From the NCBI GenBank assembly GCA_900128565.1, contig LT635969.1:1-29720 (forward strand): a stretch of DNA of 29,720 nucleotides. Reading direction: 5' to 3'. Below, in pieces: positions 23,301-29,720 of the stretch. The notes beneath the pieces were generated by a model that did not search any database, was not told where the DNA came from, and saw only the letters and a list, made by a program, of their open reading frames with translations. The stretch comes from Stramenopiles sp. TOSAG23-6 (taxonomy: Eukaryota > Sar). Each line of letters opens with the position of its first letter. The stretch's first letter is position 1. The position numbers and the translations under genes were made by a program.

Positions 23301-26300
23301 CCTCATTTGCCTCACAATTATGACCCGATTGAAAATTGCGGAACGTTAAATTTTCGCCACTAAGTTGAATATCATCAACAACATAACTAATGCCATTATT
23401 TGATTCTTCAGAGTTCCACGACTTGGCCTTACCTTGATTCATTTTTGTACAAATATAATCTGCTATTTCCAGGTTAAAACCATCATCGCATACAGGACCC
23501 CAGATACTACTTCCACTCAATTTGGCTTCTAGTAAATTATTTGAATTATGATTTATTTGAAATTGAATGCCGGCATCACTAGACCTAGAAGACCATTGTG
23601 AATGATGATCATCATCATAATATCCAGCGGCGCAGCTTTCTGGCATCTTATCAGAACCAGCACAATATAATCCATTACCAGTACATGCTTTACAAGGTGT
23701 CATTGGTGATAAATCATGGTCATATGTTCCTTCTCGACATATCAATTTGTCTTCGCACCCACCAGCACAATAATACCCTGAAGGACAAGGAATACATTGA
23801 TCGTCTTGATAGTAAGTACCTATACCACAATATTCAGGAACTGCATCACCACCTTTACATACGACTCCACAGTGATTGCAAATGTCGCTTTCACAGGAAG
23901 TTTTTGATGATCGGTCGTGGTCCCATGTATTTGCTTCGCATGGTGTTGCTTGATTGCTTCCTGCAAGACACTCTGTCCCTATAGGACATTCTAATGGTTT
24001 AGATGTACCACCGTTACAGAAAAATCCTTCGCTACATGTTTCACATTCTGTAAGAGTACTTTCGACTATAGATGTACTACCATACTTGTTACCTTTACAA
24101 GTAAGCAACAGACCCTGGGAACTTGTGCATTTTGTCTCATAATCGAACGAGCAATCTTGAGGCCAAACACCCCCCTCATTGCACTCTACACTACCAAATG
24201 TTTCAATCGTACACCTGTTGTAACAGTGTTCTCTTCTCCCTGGATTATTCTCGACGTCTTGTTCTCCATCATCGCCAAAACAAGAATCTTCTCCCCATTT
24301 CTTACCCCTACAAGTTTCATCTGCAACATCAAAAAAGCATTTATTATCGCCACCACATCCATGTCTTATTCCCTGACCACACCATATACAATCAGCATCA
24401 TTATCACAGTCAGTTGGAGTATCGTCACAAAAGTTATTTTTACCAATAGAGAAATTTTCTACCCCTTCGCTAAAACCCAGTGCATGACACAAAACATCTG
24501 CCGTTGAATTTGTAATCCCACCACCACATACAATTGATTTTGTTACAGGAGAATAACTTGGATATGTTACATGTAGCGTTCCACATCGTCCATTATTTTG
24601 ATCATCATCCGAGCAGTAACATCGCCCATTTGCTCTATCATCATCTGAACACAAAATGCCACCCAAATCAAATTTGAAATTACATGGTTCTCCATCATCA
24701 CAACCCTTTTTTGCTGCATTCATCCTTTCTATTGAATTTGGCCATTGGGAATATAAATGTCCGCTCAACTTTGCATAATAGAGCGATCCATTGTAAACTA
24801 AAGGTTGACAAATGGAATTTTGATGATCTAATTGTAATGTAACATCAGGGTCTTTTCCCGTACAATCTGACTGATCACTAAAAGTGAAATCGATCGTACC
24901 AGTAACATTCGTTGAGTGAAGATTGATGGTCAATCCATACCTACTTGTTTTTATTTTGCTCACGCTCTTTTCAAGCGGAAAGTCGTCAGTTACCTGAGAG
25001 CATGTGCCTACAAAATCAGTATGATAAAAAGTAAATTTCTCACACTTATTATCTGAAAATATTTCTAACTGATATGAGATTGGCATAGTAAAGTCGTCCC
25101 AGCTTACTATCTGATATGATGTTTCATAACACACATCGCAGTTACCCCATCTAGGATTAGAGTTTGCATCTGTCGCTGTACAGTCTTTGTCTAGACAACA
25201 CCTTTTAGTACCTTGTGGTGCCCCATCTGAAGTACATGCATTGTAGGTTTTGTCGTTGTATGTAAAAGGAAAATTACACACTTCTTTATGTTCACCAACA
25301 CCATCACCATCACCATCACCGCCACTCGTAATACAAGTTGTAGTAAATATCTCTTTGATATTTGGAGTTATTGCGTCATGATCCCAAGTTCCAGGCGGAC
25401 AAGATGTGACGTGAGATTTATCAACAACGCCACCATCACAATAATTACCAGCCTCACACGCTATACAAGGAGTTAAACTTGATGAGTCGTGGTCATATGT
25501 CCCTTTTTTGCAACCTGATGAAAGCTTGGATTTCCCACCTAGACAAGTGATTCCCTTATTGTTATCATCATTGCACTGAACACATGGTGTTGTTGTACTT
25601 AGCGGTTCTATTTGGGCATTCGTATAACTAAAAGAACTATTTTTCTGTAAGAAAACGAGACTATTTGGAAATGGTTCGCAAGATTCTTCTGTTATCTCAT
25701 TCAAATGTACACTGATCTTTTGACAATCAACTCCTTCTTGGAGATTTTCGTCTTTTTTAAGTCCTCTTTCCTTCAACCGAAAAGTTCTGAATGAAAGATC
25801 AATTTCATACATCTGTCCCGCGGCTACATCAGAGGGATTATTACTACTATCATTAACCGGGGATATGTCGGTTGCATTATACAAAACACAAGAAAAGCTC
25901 AATGTATTTTCCTCTTCCTCTATTATTGTTACCTCAAACCAGAAAGATAAACACTCTCTGTTCTCGATACAACTCTTACCACAGTCTGTAATTGCATCAG
26001 GTATTTTTGTACCATTTGTTATTGATATACTCTTGATTTTTATGGGTGAATCTTCTTCAGGCTTCGCCATTTCCGACAGATTATAGGGAGTCATATCATA
26101 GTGTATCCCTTCGTCTGCATCTGACGAATAATTTTCAGAACTAATAACATTTGAACTCTCTTTGAGCAAACAGCATGAACCATCATTATGAACAAACACA
26201 CTTCTGCAATAATCCGTAGCAAGATCATTAATATTGTTCCGCGCACATCGTGCAACACAAGACTCAGGGTCAATCTTATTATCGTCGTATGATTCTTTTT

Positions 26301-29300
26301 CATATAAACACGACTTTTGAAGTCTACAATTTTTGAGATTAATAGTAGCATCTGTACAGTTCTGAGATTTGTGACACTCCGGGTTTTGACTACAATCATT
26401 ATCCTGAGTATTATTATTACACTCATTTAATTCAGCAATGCATGCACATGTACCTACTTTTGGAGGAGAGTTAGGCAAATAGCATGTATCTCCTATAAGA
26501 AAATTTTTAACATCTTGAGAAGAAATGTTTAAAGATGTTTTAACTTGTGGAACTCTCATCGAATAGAAATGTATTTTGGAAAAATATTTCAAAAAAAATT
26601 ATAAAAAAATTGTTAGGTACAAAATTTCATACGAAAAAAAAATCGAAATTGAAAAAAAATAAAACATACATGAGTGGTACTTGTATCCGAATCTGTCTTG
26701 GCAGTCATACCTGGAATAGTTGATGAAAAGTACAGATAACACTTGTGGTCATTTATGTCTATGAAAAATCCTCTGCAACCCGCTTCATCAAGACAGCGAT
26801 TTCCACAACTCCATTCATCCGCACCGTCATGAATATTTTGTGATGGATTCCAGTCGGTACTATTCTGAAAATAATCAAATGTAGTTGTAACCGGCATGAC
26901 TAACTCATTGCGTTGTTCCCAGAGAGGTACTATTGGTATTGGTAAAACATTGACACCGTTACAGTAAGTGCTTTTGCACTCTTCTACACATGTTTCTCGC
27001 GTATGCTGCTCTTTGACCATACATGTACGACTATCAGATATAAATACTGCATTTATATTGTGTTCTATTCTACCATTATCCATGGTTGTATTGAGAGAAG
27101 TATCTTCCTGTAAAGATGGTTTTATATTTCCTGTTGTCCACTTCCAACCTTGTTCAATCAAATCTTGGTGATGTTTTGTAGTAATTAATCTACATGTATC
27201 ATCGGGAGGTCTCCTTGGTGTTGGTGTCCATTTGTTGTCAATCTTTTCCCAGATGTTTGAACATCCAATATTGCTAATTCCCAAATATTCCTTTGCTGTA
27301 TTACAACTTGAGTAATTGATTTTTTGATACCCAAGTCCAGTCATTAGAGCGTAACATGATGATAACATACAACCAGGACATGATGATGATGTACAATGTT
27401 CATAGAGTCTCCGAAGATCCTTTGCAGTACACGGATCATTCCATGTATCTATCCAAGTTACAGGGCGATTCCAAAACCTTACATTTGTAATAGTACCCCG
27501 AAAATTATTAGTCTTTTCGCCATCACTTCCAATCCTCACAATGTTTCTCATTTTTTTTATCGGGATCTCATAATTATCTTTCACTTGAGAGTACAGTTGC
27601 CCATCACGCCACAATTCAAATATATTGCAACTACTTGGGATTGTGTCTTTACAGTTTTCCGCGAATTTATCCGCGGAACATCCACTGCATAGACAATTGT
27701 CGCACATCAGAGTTCTAACATGACCTTGCCCCCCTAGACAATCTTGAGGACATTCATTATTATCTTTTTTCTCTGGATAAACTCTAAGTAAATAATTGTG
27801 TGATTGTTTTTCTGGAAATGCTGGTGTTGATTGTGCACCACCACTACCTAAATCGCTTTTCGAAAAAATAATACCTCCTCTAAAATAGCGACAACTCGTA
27901 GTAGCTTCACAAGCATCTTTTTTTGTTACACTTGCATCATCATCATCAGACCAAACTGTGTCACAACCAGTAGATGTATCATCTATAGGAAGACACTGCT
28001 CATCCGCAAAATTTGATGGAGGTATGTAACATTGACACTCTTTTTGAGTACCCTGAGGGCTACCTTGAAAGTTTTCTTGTTTGCACGAAACTTCTCCTTG
28101 AGGAGGACTTAACCATTCGGTCCATCCTTCATTGGAACCAAATCGAATATATCCTCCAGAACATTTACACATCGCAGATTCAGATTCGTCAGATTCAGAT
28201 TCGTCGGCACATTTAGTAGTAAATTGACTCGTTGCAGATTCACCATTTGAGATAAAAAGTGCAGCTTCAGTAGATAACTCTGTTCGTACTTGTAGTCGTA
28301 TCTGATCAAGTTTTGAATTAGATAATTCAAAAATGACACCCACATTAGAAGTATCATCATGAACTACGTTGGCTGCAAAGGCAAAGCCATCTGTACTTCC
28401 ACTTTCAAAGGCTGATGTATCTGACAATGATTCCTGTATATCACTACTCACAAAACCTACACTACTCGTTATACCAAAATAATCCGAGCTAGCATCAAGT
28501 GGTTCACTCGTTTCATTAAAAGTACCACCAAAACTTGCAAGAAAAGCTCGATTTCGACAACTTGTTTGTGCACCTTTAGTAAAAGTATACGCTTGACAAT
28601 ATGCATCATTTTCACAAAGACTTTTGCAGTTATCCTCACTTTCAGTTCCTTCTAATCCTCGAGGCAAGCGCATCGAATCTCCATCTCCATCTCCATATTC
28701 TATTGCACATGCTCCATCATAACAACTATCTCCTATGCACTTCCGTTTTCTAACGAAATGTGTTGACGCAACAGGATCAGTAGATGTACACTTATAACCA
28801 GACGTTTCAAATTCAAGACGATACGACGCATCATGATCCCATTGTCCAAGTGGACAAATTTCGGGACTTGTACGATTCGCCGGACAGTGGGTACCTGGTT
28901 CAGTGCATGGTTCACATTTAGTCGAAGGGTCCGAGTCATGATCTATATAACCGACTTGACAAGAGACGATGTTATTTGTGCCTCCTTCACAGTACCTTCC
29001 AGCAGAACATGTATAGCATCTATTATAATATCGGTACGTCCCGGCTTCACAGTATAAAGCTGGTTTATTTTGTCCTTGACAGGCTAGTTCTGTCGGACAT
29101 TGTACACACACAGTCGCTGGATCCGAGTCATCATCGTAAAAACCAGATGGACACCACTGCAACGTTTCACCATTACAATATGATCCAATCGGGCATCGAC
29201 CAAAGAGATTCGCACCCCCAGCGCACCACCAGCCAAGCCTTTTTTCACACGTGACGCATTCAGTCGCCGGATTCAAATCTTTATCTTCTGTTCCTTGAGG

Positions 29301-29720
29301 ACAATAACTCGTCATTGTACTCTTGGGCCCACAGTAGTAGCCTCTCTGACAGTTTAAACATGATCCATATGTTCCTTCAAATGGTTGATATTTGCCAGCT
29401 TCACAATCCTCACAAGATGTTTTTGGATCTTCATCTTTATCATAAGTTCCTGCCGGGCATTTATGATCAGGCCCCGTGCCCTCGGGACAGTATTCTCCAT
29501 GCTCACAAGGGTAACAAACTGTTGAGTTTTCAACAGGGGAATATGTCCCCTCTGGGCAAATCAAACATTCCACGTCTGAAGAAATGGTACCATGTTGATT
29601 GAGTTTGTATCCTTGCTTGCATACTTGATGATTTGTACAGTTGTCTTGATTGTTTTCAGAAGTAAATTTACCTGATTCACATTGACTACACTGATGATTT
29701 GCCGTAGTTGTACCATGTTC
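5341..29720 (-). CDS. Giant multidomain membrane protein (Cys-rich repeats, Ig-like/FN3, polytopic membrane region, C2), N-terminus outside window
   Basis: Two exons, 29720-26670 (open at the edge) and 26568-5341, give at least 8092 residues ending ...DYKKDSTYVI. No start codon is supported in the window: the Cys-rich frame continues without a stop to the edge. Order by window residue number: 1-1017 Cys-rich repeats with PAN-like and LamG-like parts; 1018-3210 Cys-rich repeats with PAN, two FN2-like and two SRCR-like parts; 3215-4452 eleven Ig/filamin-like repeats; 4453-4853 unassigned; 4853-4914 putative Ig; 4921-5469 five beta repeats; 5470-6246 unassigned; 6247-6627 three FN3; 6633-7092 GCC2/GCC3 repeats; 7100-7536 about nine membrane segments; two Gly-rich hairpins; 7804-7967 C2. 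Most of the chain is therefore extracellular with a cytosolic C2 tail. Role inferred: surface adhesion, sensing or channel-like function. The ligand is unknown. Confidence 0.9.
5720..6211 (-). other. C2 domain at the C-terminus of the giant protein
   Basis: Seen: GDWCKITLIRAENLPKKD, TLSDGYCEI, HPNWSEVFYF, then VWDKDKRKSDDFIG and a final beta strand YMSWERVD. The Asp residues expected in the calcium-binding loops (KKD, SDGY, DKDK, DD) are present, so calcium-dependent membrane binding is plausible. An extra Ser/Arg-rich loop separates two strands. The tail after it is basic, then acidic. Confidence 0.85.
6361..6866 (-). other. Duplicated Gly-rich membrane hairpin module
   Basis: Two RR(I/L)FNR(K/E)R motifs (6841-6866 and 6361-6386) are associated with Gly/Ala/Cys-rich hydrophobic hairpins: GIQLATVAGAAFGCCFGAF..., and further on TGVILGLCFAGIGFWSAY with LFGLCCGGCIGKMCCGCC. 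The GxxxG-like spacing suggests tight helix packing. A Lys/Glu-rich coiled-coil-like linker (KKELELCHKKLDDIKKKK) separates it from the main membrane region. Confidence 0.65.
7015..8325 (-). other. Polytopic membrane region of the giant protein (about nine segments)
   Basis: Segments seen in order: ALVWTSVALLFVFFTISLVY, QLMVIVGYLQILSNIP, ILPMYLLLTVIISFILFQFG, VNILTFLLYPSLGMKLFQIF, GIFGMFVYVIGIPLIYIIML, FEFMMMFQKLILTAGLLTV, LATLVATFIFTLITCVIQPY, VGNAHIFLVVLMALILKV, and VTYVTFIVVACTVLILAHSW. The arrangement (Cys-rich repeats, then YLQI, LFQIFQC, GIPL, YE/WW-FE and GLL motifs) resembles the TRP-like membrane block of many large protist GCC2/GCC3 proteins. Channel activity is not shown. Confidence 0.75.
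8345..9722 (-). repeat. About 20 GCC2/GCC3 (ephrin-receptor-like) Cys repeats next to the membrane
   Basis: The units are about 17 residues with the pattern C..C..G.(Y/F).......G...C..C, for example SAGYYSDTTGMSKCKDC, AEGTFQDKIGESKCKNC and LPGRYGLTKGLKECFGC. The last units lead into FWRPANNSTDLYSC and a CRKGSTGPLCGWCEPG segment immediately before the first membrane helix. These units lack the DHD motif of the N-terminal repeats. Confidence 0.88.
9738..10880 (-). other. Three fibronectin type III domains, the middle one with a Cys-rich insert
   Basis: FN3 hallmarks: INWQVEQPALVDSHKI...AGQRYRFAV; VVLGWDQPRENGFEVDYYDVY...IRFRVRAHNFKGWS; SLAWVTPKDGGDAIKEYKI...GTQYYIRYSARNLNGWS. The middle domain is split by about 70 residues containing some ten Cys (about 10170-10390). 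Confidence 0.8.
10885..13210 (-). other. Unassigned domains of the giant protein
   Basis: About 775 residues without a confident family. At 12330-13210 two related beta-rich blocks each start with F(T)TP (EITFTTPSVV..., DFSFTTPVSL...) and end with VIKLGEYAGTMHC or TILFGPKTGQLSV. Next come MPYANFDDTMKASLRSS and a basic stretch with CKSRRRVQ and HNRRILY (about 11930-12060). Then come Trp/Gly-rich modules with FGLWVRSAGSESGKLIAS and DGALWGAHQGGFFTKSIA, which may be two copies of one fold. Confidence 0.5.
13215..14858 (-). repeat. Five tandem beta repeats (about 110 residues each)
   Basis: Each unit starts with a short strand giving the pattern (L/Y).(I/L).G..L, carries a Cys in the middle, a W(S/Y/K/G) strand, then a (W/Y)..C(F/M) strand and ends G.(L/V/I).(V/A)(A/K)GP...Q. 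Unit ends seen: IGQLLIKGPSTDQ, VGDLVVAGPFVGQ, IGKVQASGLHINQ, VGKVVVAGPALNQ, VGNITVAAEKL. I do not know a named family. Each unit probably forms one disulfide-bonded beta sandwich. Confidence 0.7.
14878..15060 (-). other. Putative Ig-like module (He_PIG type)
   Basis: YPLTYSIAPSLPTGLTL, then TGTISGTPNSLSSTNVYIVTV and NAGGSDVVPIRINVT match the LP.GL.......G.ISGTP......Y.(V/F)TV pattern of He_PIG domains, often found in extracellular and cadherin-like proteins. Confidence 0.8.
15061..16262 (-). other. Unassigned 400-residue block of the giant protein
   Basis: Mixed alpha/beta composition with few Cys (one near each end), unlike the repeat blocks on either side. It includes VYAVAIGLTIQEG, DVIRVLIGAATLTLLESVNS, FMKEWDEIIRSSIVKVHNDD and DIVYYEIAARNIEDANAIQN. 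No family recognised. Its place between Ig ladders resembles the position of REJ/GAIN-like blocks in other giant receptors, but I see no GPS cleavage motif. Confidence 0.4.
16265..19975 (-). repeat. Eleven tandem Ig/filamin-like repeats (about 340 nt each)
   Basis: Unit pattern: (A/H)(T/S)(I/L).FT.QP.......F..QP...(V/L).D.GGN.V......V.......G......G.A.F..L.ID..G.Y.L.A. Starts seen include EFVLHPDDALGG, LFDEVPTDTSGG, LFTQQPSVGVSLGG, EFTEQPKDVVAA, LFTTQPYNVTST, SLTQQPGAAKVA, QFKTQPSGAVGG and AFITQPGNSFGG. The D.GGN motif recurs in most units. Similar ladders occur in large bacterial and protist adhesins. They likely form a long extracellular stalk. Confidence 0.8.
21375..21515 (-). other. PAN/Apple-like module
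   Basis: The WQNFDSTMCECFCETLEDC segment is followed by VGYTGFEDSSNVYYCQIL, the C...C....C.(G/A)(Y/F)......C.(I/L) layout of PAN/Apple modules. These bind proteins or carbohydrates. Confidence 0.55.
21531..21564 (+). repeat. 12-bp in-frame tandem repeat
   Basis: ATGAATCGCCAT is repeated about 2.8 times, encoding GDSYGDSYGDSFGQ in the giant protein. It is a fresh-looking expansion, since the copies are identical at the DNA level. Confidence 0.85.
22728..22885 (-). other. Fibronectin type II-like module
   Basis: NGHQCTFPFKFAGNTYERC is followed by a variable loop and PIWENCEFPTC. This is the C.FPF...G..Y..C......WC/NC outline of FN2 domains, which often bind collagen-like or glycan ligands. 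Confidence 0.7.
23275..23545 (-). other. Scavenger-receptor Cys-rich (SRCR)-like module
   Basis: LSGSSIWGPVCDDGFNLEIA, then YICTKM, VVDDIQLSGENLTFRNF, HNCEANEGIKLECC. This follows the SRCR order WG.VCDD.(F/W)......(V/I)C..(L/M), (D)D..C.G.E, C.......L.C, with one expected Cys replaced. Confidence 0.72.
24165..24595 (-). other. Second SRCR-like module, enlarged with Cys-rich insert
   Basis: Seen: RCGTLHVTYPSYSPVTKSIV, CGGG...ADVLCHALGFSEG, then CIWCGQGIRHGCGGDNKC and a HCYNRCTIETFGSVEC end. CHALGF is the SRCR core strand. The final DC...GC..E part is expanded by an Asp/Cys-rich insert. Confidence 0.55.
25128..25285 (-). other. Fibronectin type II-like module
   Basis: EVCNFPFTYNDKTYNACTSD is followed by CC and DC pairs and PRWGNCDVC. 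Same outline as the module at 22728-22885, with extra Cys residues. Confidence 0.72.
25299..25320 (+). repeat. Hexanucleotide microrepeat CACCAT
   Basis: CACCAT is repeated about 3.7 times. On the coding (minus) strand it gives a Gly-Asp run (GDGDGDG) just before the FN2-like module. Confidence 0.85.
25870..26290 (-). other. Two PAN/Apple-like modules
   Basis: First: DPESCVARCARNNINDLATD, YCRSVFVHNDGSCCLL. Second: ITDCGKSCIENRECLSFWFE with a later SFSCVLYN. Both show C...C....(E/D)C.(S/A)(F/W).......C.L. Confidence 0.55.
26569..26669 (-). other. Introner-like intron of the giant gene (GT...AT)
   Basis: On the minus strand the exon ends AGTACCACTCAT and the intron opens GTATGTTTTATTTTTTTT. 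It carries GTATGAAATTTTGTACCTAAC (26612-26632) and ends TTTTGAAATATTTTTCCAAAATACAT before TTCTATTCG. The join is phase 0 and gives DTSTTH-FYSMRVPQ. Because CAT occurs at both ends the junction could slide up to three bases left. A GT...AG alternative (GTACCACTC to GATGAGAG) also keeps the frame. Confidence 0.7.
27440..27860 (-). other. LamG/concanavalin-like module
   Basis: NYLLRVYPEKKD begins it, interrupted by a Cys-rich insert (C..NCLCSGC). Then FELWRDGQLYSQVKD, VRIGSDG and FRGTITNVRFWNRPVTW. The RG.I..VR(F/I)W.R strand is the signature of LamG-like lectin folds. Confidence 0.65.
28175..28204 (+). repeat. 15-bp tandem duplication inside the giant gene
   Basis: CAGATTCAGATTCGT occurs twice in a row, in frame. 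It encodes an Asp/Glu/Ser run (DESESDESES). Confidence 0.85.
28680..28697 (+). repeat. Hexanucleotide microrepeat TCCATC
   Basis: Three near-perfect copies. On the coding strand they give another Gly-Asp run (YGDGDGD), parallel to the one at 25299-25320. Confidence 0.8.

Larger units (their letters stand above)
19985..26568 (-). repeat. N-terminal Cys-rich region, exon 2 part (GCC2/GCC3 units with DHD motif, plus inserted modules)
   Basis: Cys-rich units of the form C..C..G.(Y/F)C.GG......C..GT(Y/W)DHD....T.C recur, for example GTYDHDSNTETACLVC and GTVDHDSESDTPCYEC. They are interrupted by PAN-, FN2- and SRCR-like modules and by a beta-rich block near 24780-25130. The part at 20060-20800 consists of shorter TNFR-like units without the full motif. 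Proline/Gly/Cys-rich composition and lack of membrane segments indicate an extracellular, disulfide-stabilised region. Confidence 0.8.
26670..29720 (-). repeat. N-terminal Cys-rich region, exon 1 part (partial)
   Basis: Starting from the edge there are TNFR/GCC2-like units: CSQCESGKFTSENNQDNC, CLICPEGTYSPVENSTVC, CPAGTYDKDEDPKTSCEDC, GFYDDDSDPATVC, GYIDHDSDPSTKC. They are followed by a PAN-like module (NCKSLCENDAYCQAYTFTKG, 28530-28680), a beta-rich block, a LamG-like block and a second PAN-like module (SCGNRCLDEAGCRGFFIDIN, 26715-26830). The frame is open for the last 147 bases to the edge. Confidence 0.82.

Noticed and set aside
26613-29573. Treating the two long minus-strand frames as two separate genes (a 986-residue and a 7083-residue protein)
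   Set aside because: The first frame's supposed start is a GTG inside Cys-rich repeats and its tail is translated intron. The second frame's start ATG lies in the intron. The intron joins them in phase and the modules continue across.

Overview
This is a fragment of an AT-rich nuclear genome from a unicellular eukaryote (a protist or alga). The evidence is intron-interrupted genes of eukaryotic families (a USP deubiquitinase, an MSS51-like protein, an MFSD5-type transporter), AATAAA-type signals, and a giant multidomain surface protein built from animal/protist-type extracellular modules. All reading frames use the standard code. The lineage cannot be fixed from the sequence alone.

Layout. 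1-518 (+): the 3' end of a ubiquitin-specific protease, preceded by the tail of an intron. 691-1818 (-): an MSS51-like mitochondrial protein with one intron, convergent with the protease. 2127-2438 (-): a small hypothetical protein. 2775-5306 (+): an MFSD5-like molybdate/anion transporter in six exons. 5341-29720 (-): one enormous gene, open at the right edge, with one intron at about 26569-26669. It encodes at least 8092 residues. In N-to-C order these are Cys-rich repeats mixed with PAN-like, LamG-like, FN2-like and SRCR-like modules; 11 Ig/filamin-like repeats; an unassigned block; an Ig-like module; five copies of another beta repeat; further unassigned domains; three FN3 domains; about 20 GCC2/GCC3-type repeats; a polytopic membrane region; Gly-zipper hairpins; and a cytoplasmic C2 domain.

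The most unusual feature is the introns. Seven are complete and one is cut by the left edge. They are mostly 93-111 nt, related to each other, lie in unrelated genes on both strands, and always run in the sense direction. They share GTACGTTTT-like 5' ends, a palindromic core with the consensus GTACGAAATTTTGTAC followed by CTAAC, poly-T tracts and a 3' end of (A)CAT. Reading frame plus homology places the junctions at GT/GC...AT rather than GT...AG in the best-constrained cases, and some ends are complementary across the junction. This looks like an introner family with non-canonical splice ends. Copies or relics also occur between genes, and one intron appears to be a composite of two or three elements.

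The genes do not form an obvious pathway. The giant protein is probably a cell-surface sensor, adhesin or channel-like protein; the others are housekeeping functions (ubiquitin removal, a mitochondrial protein, anion transport).
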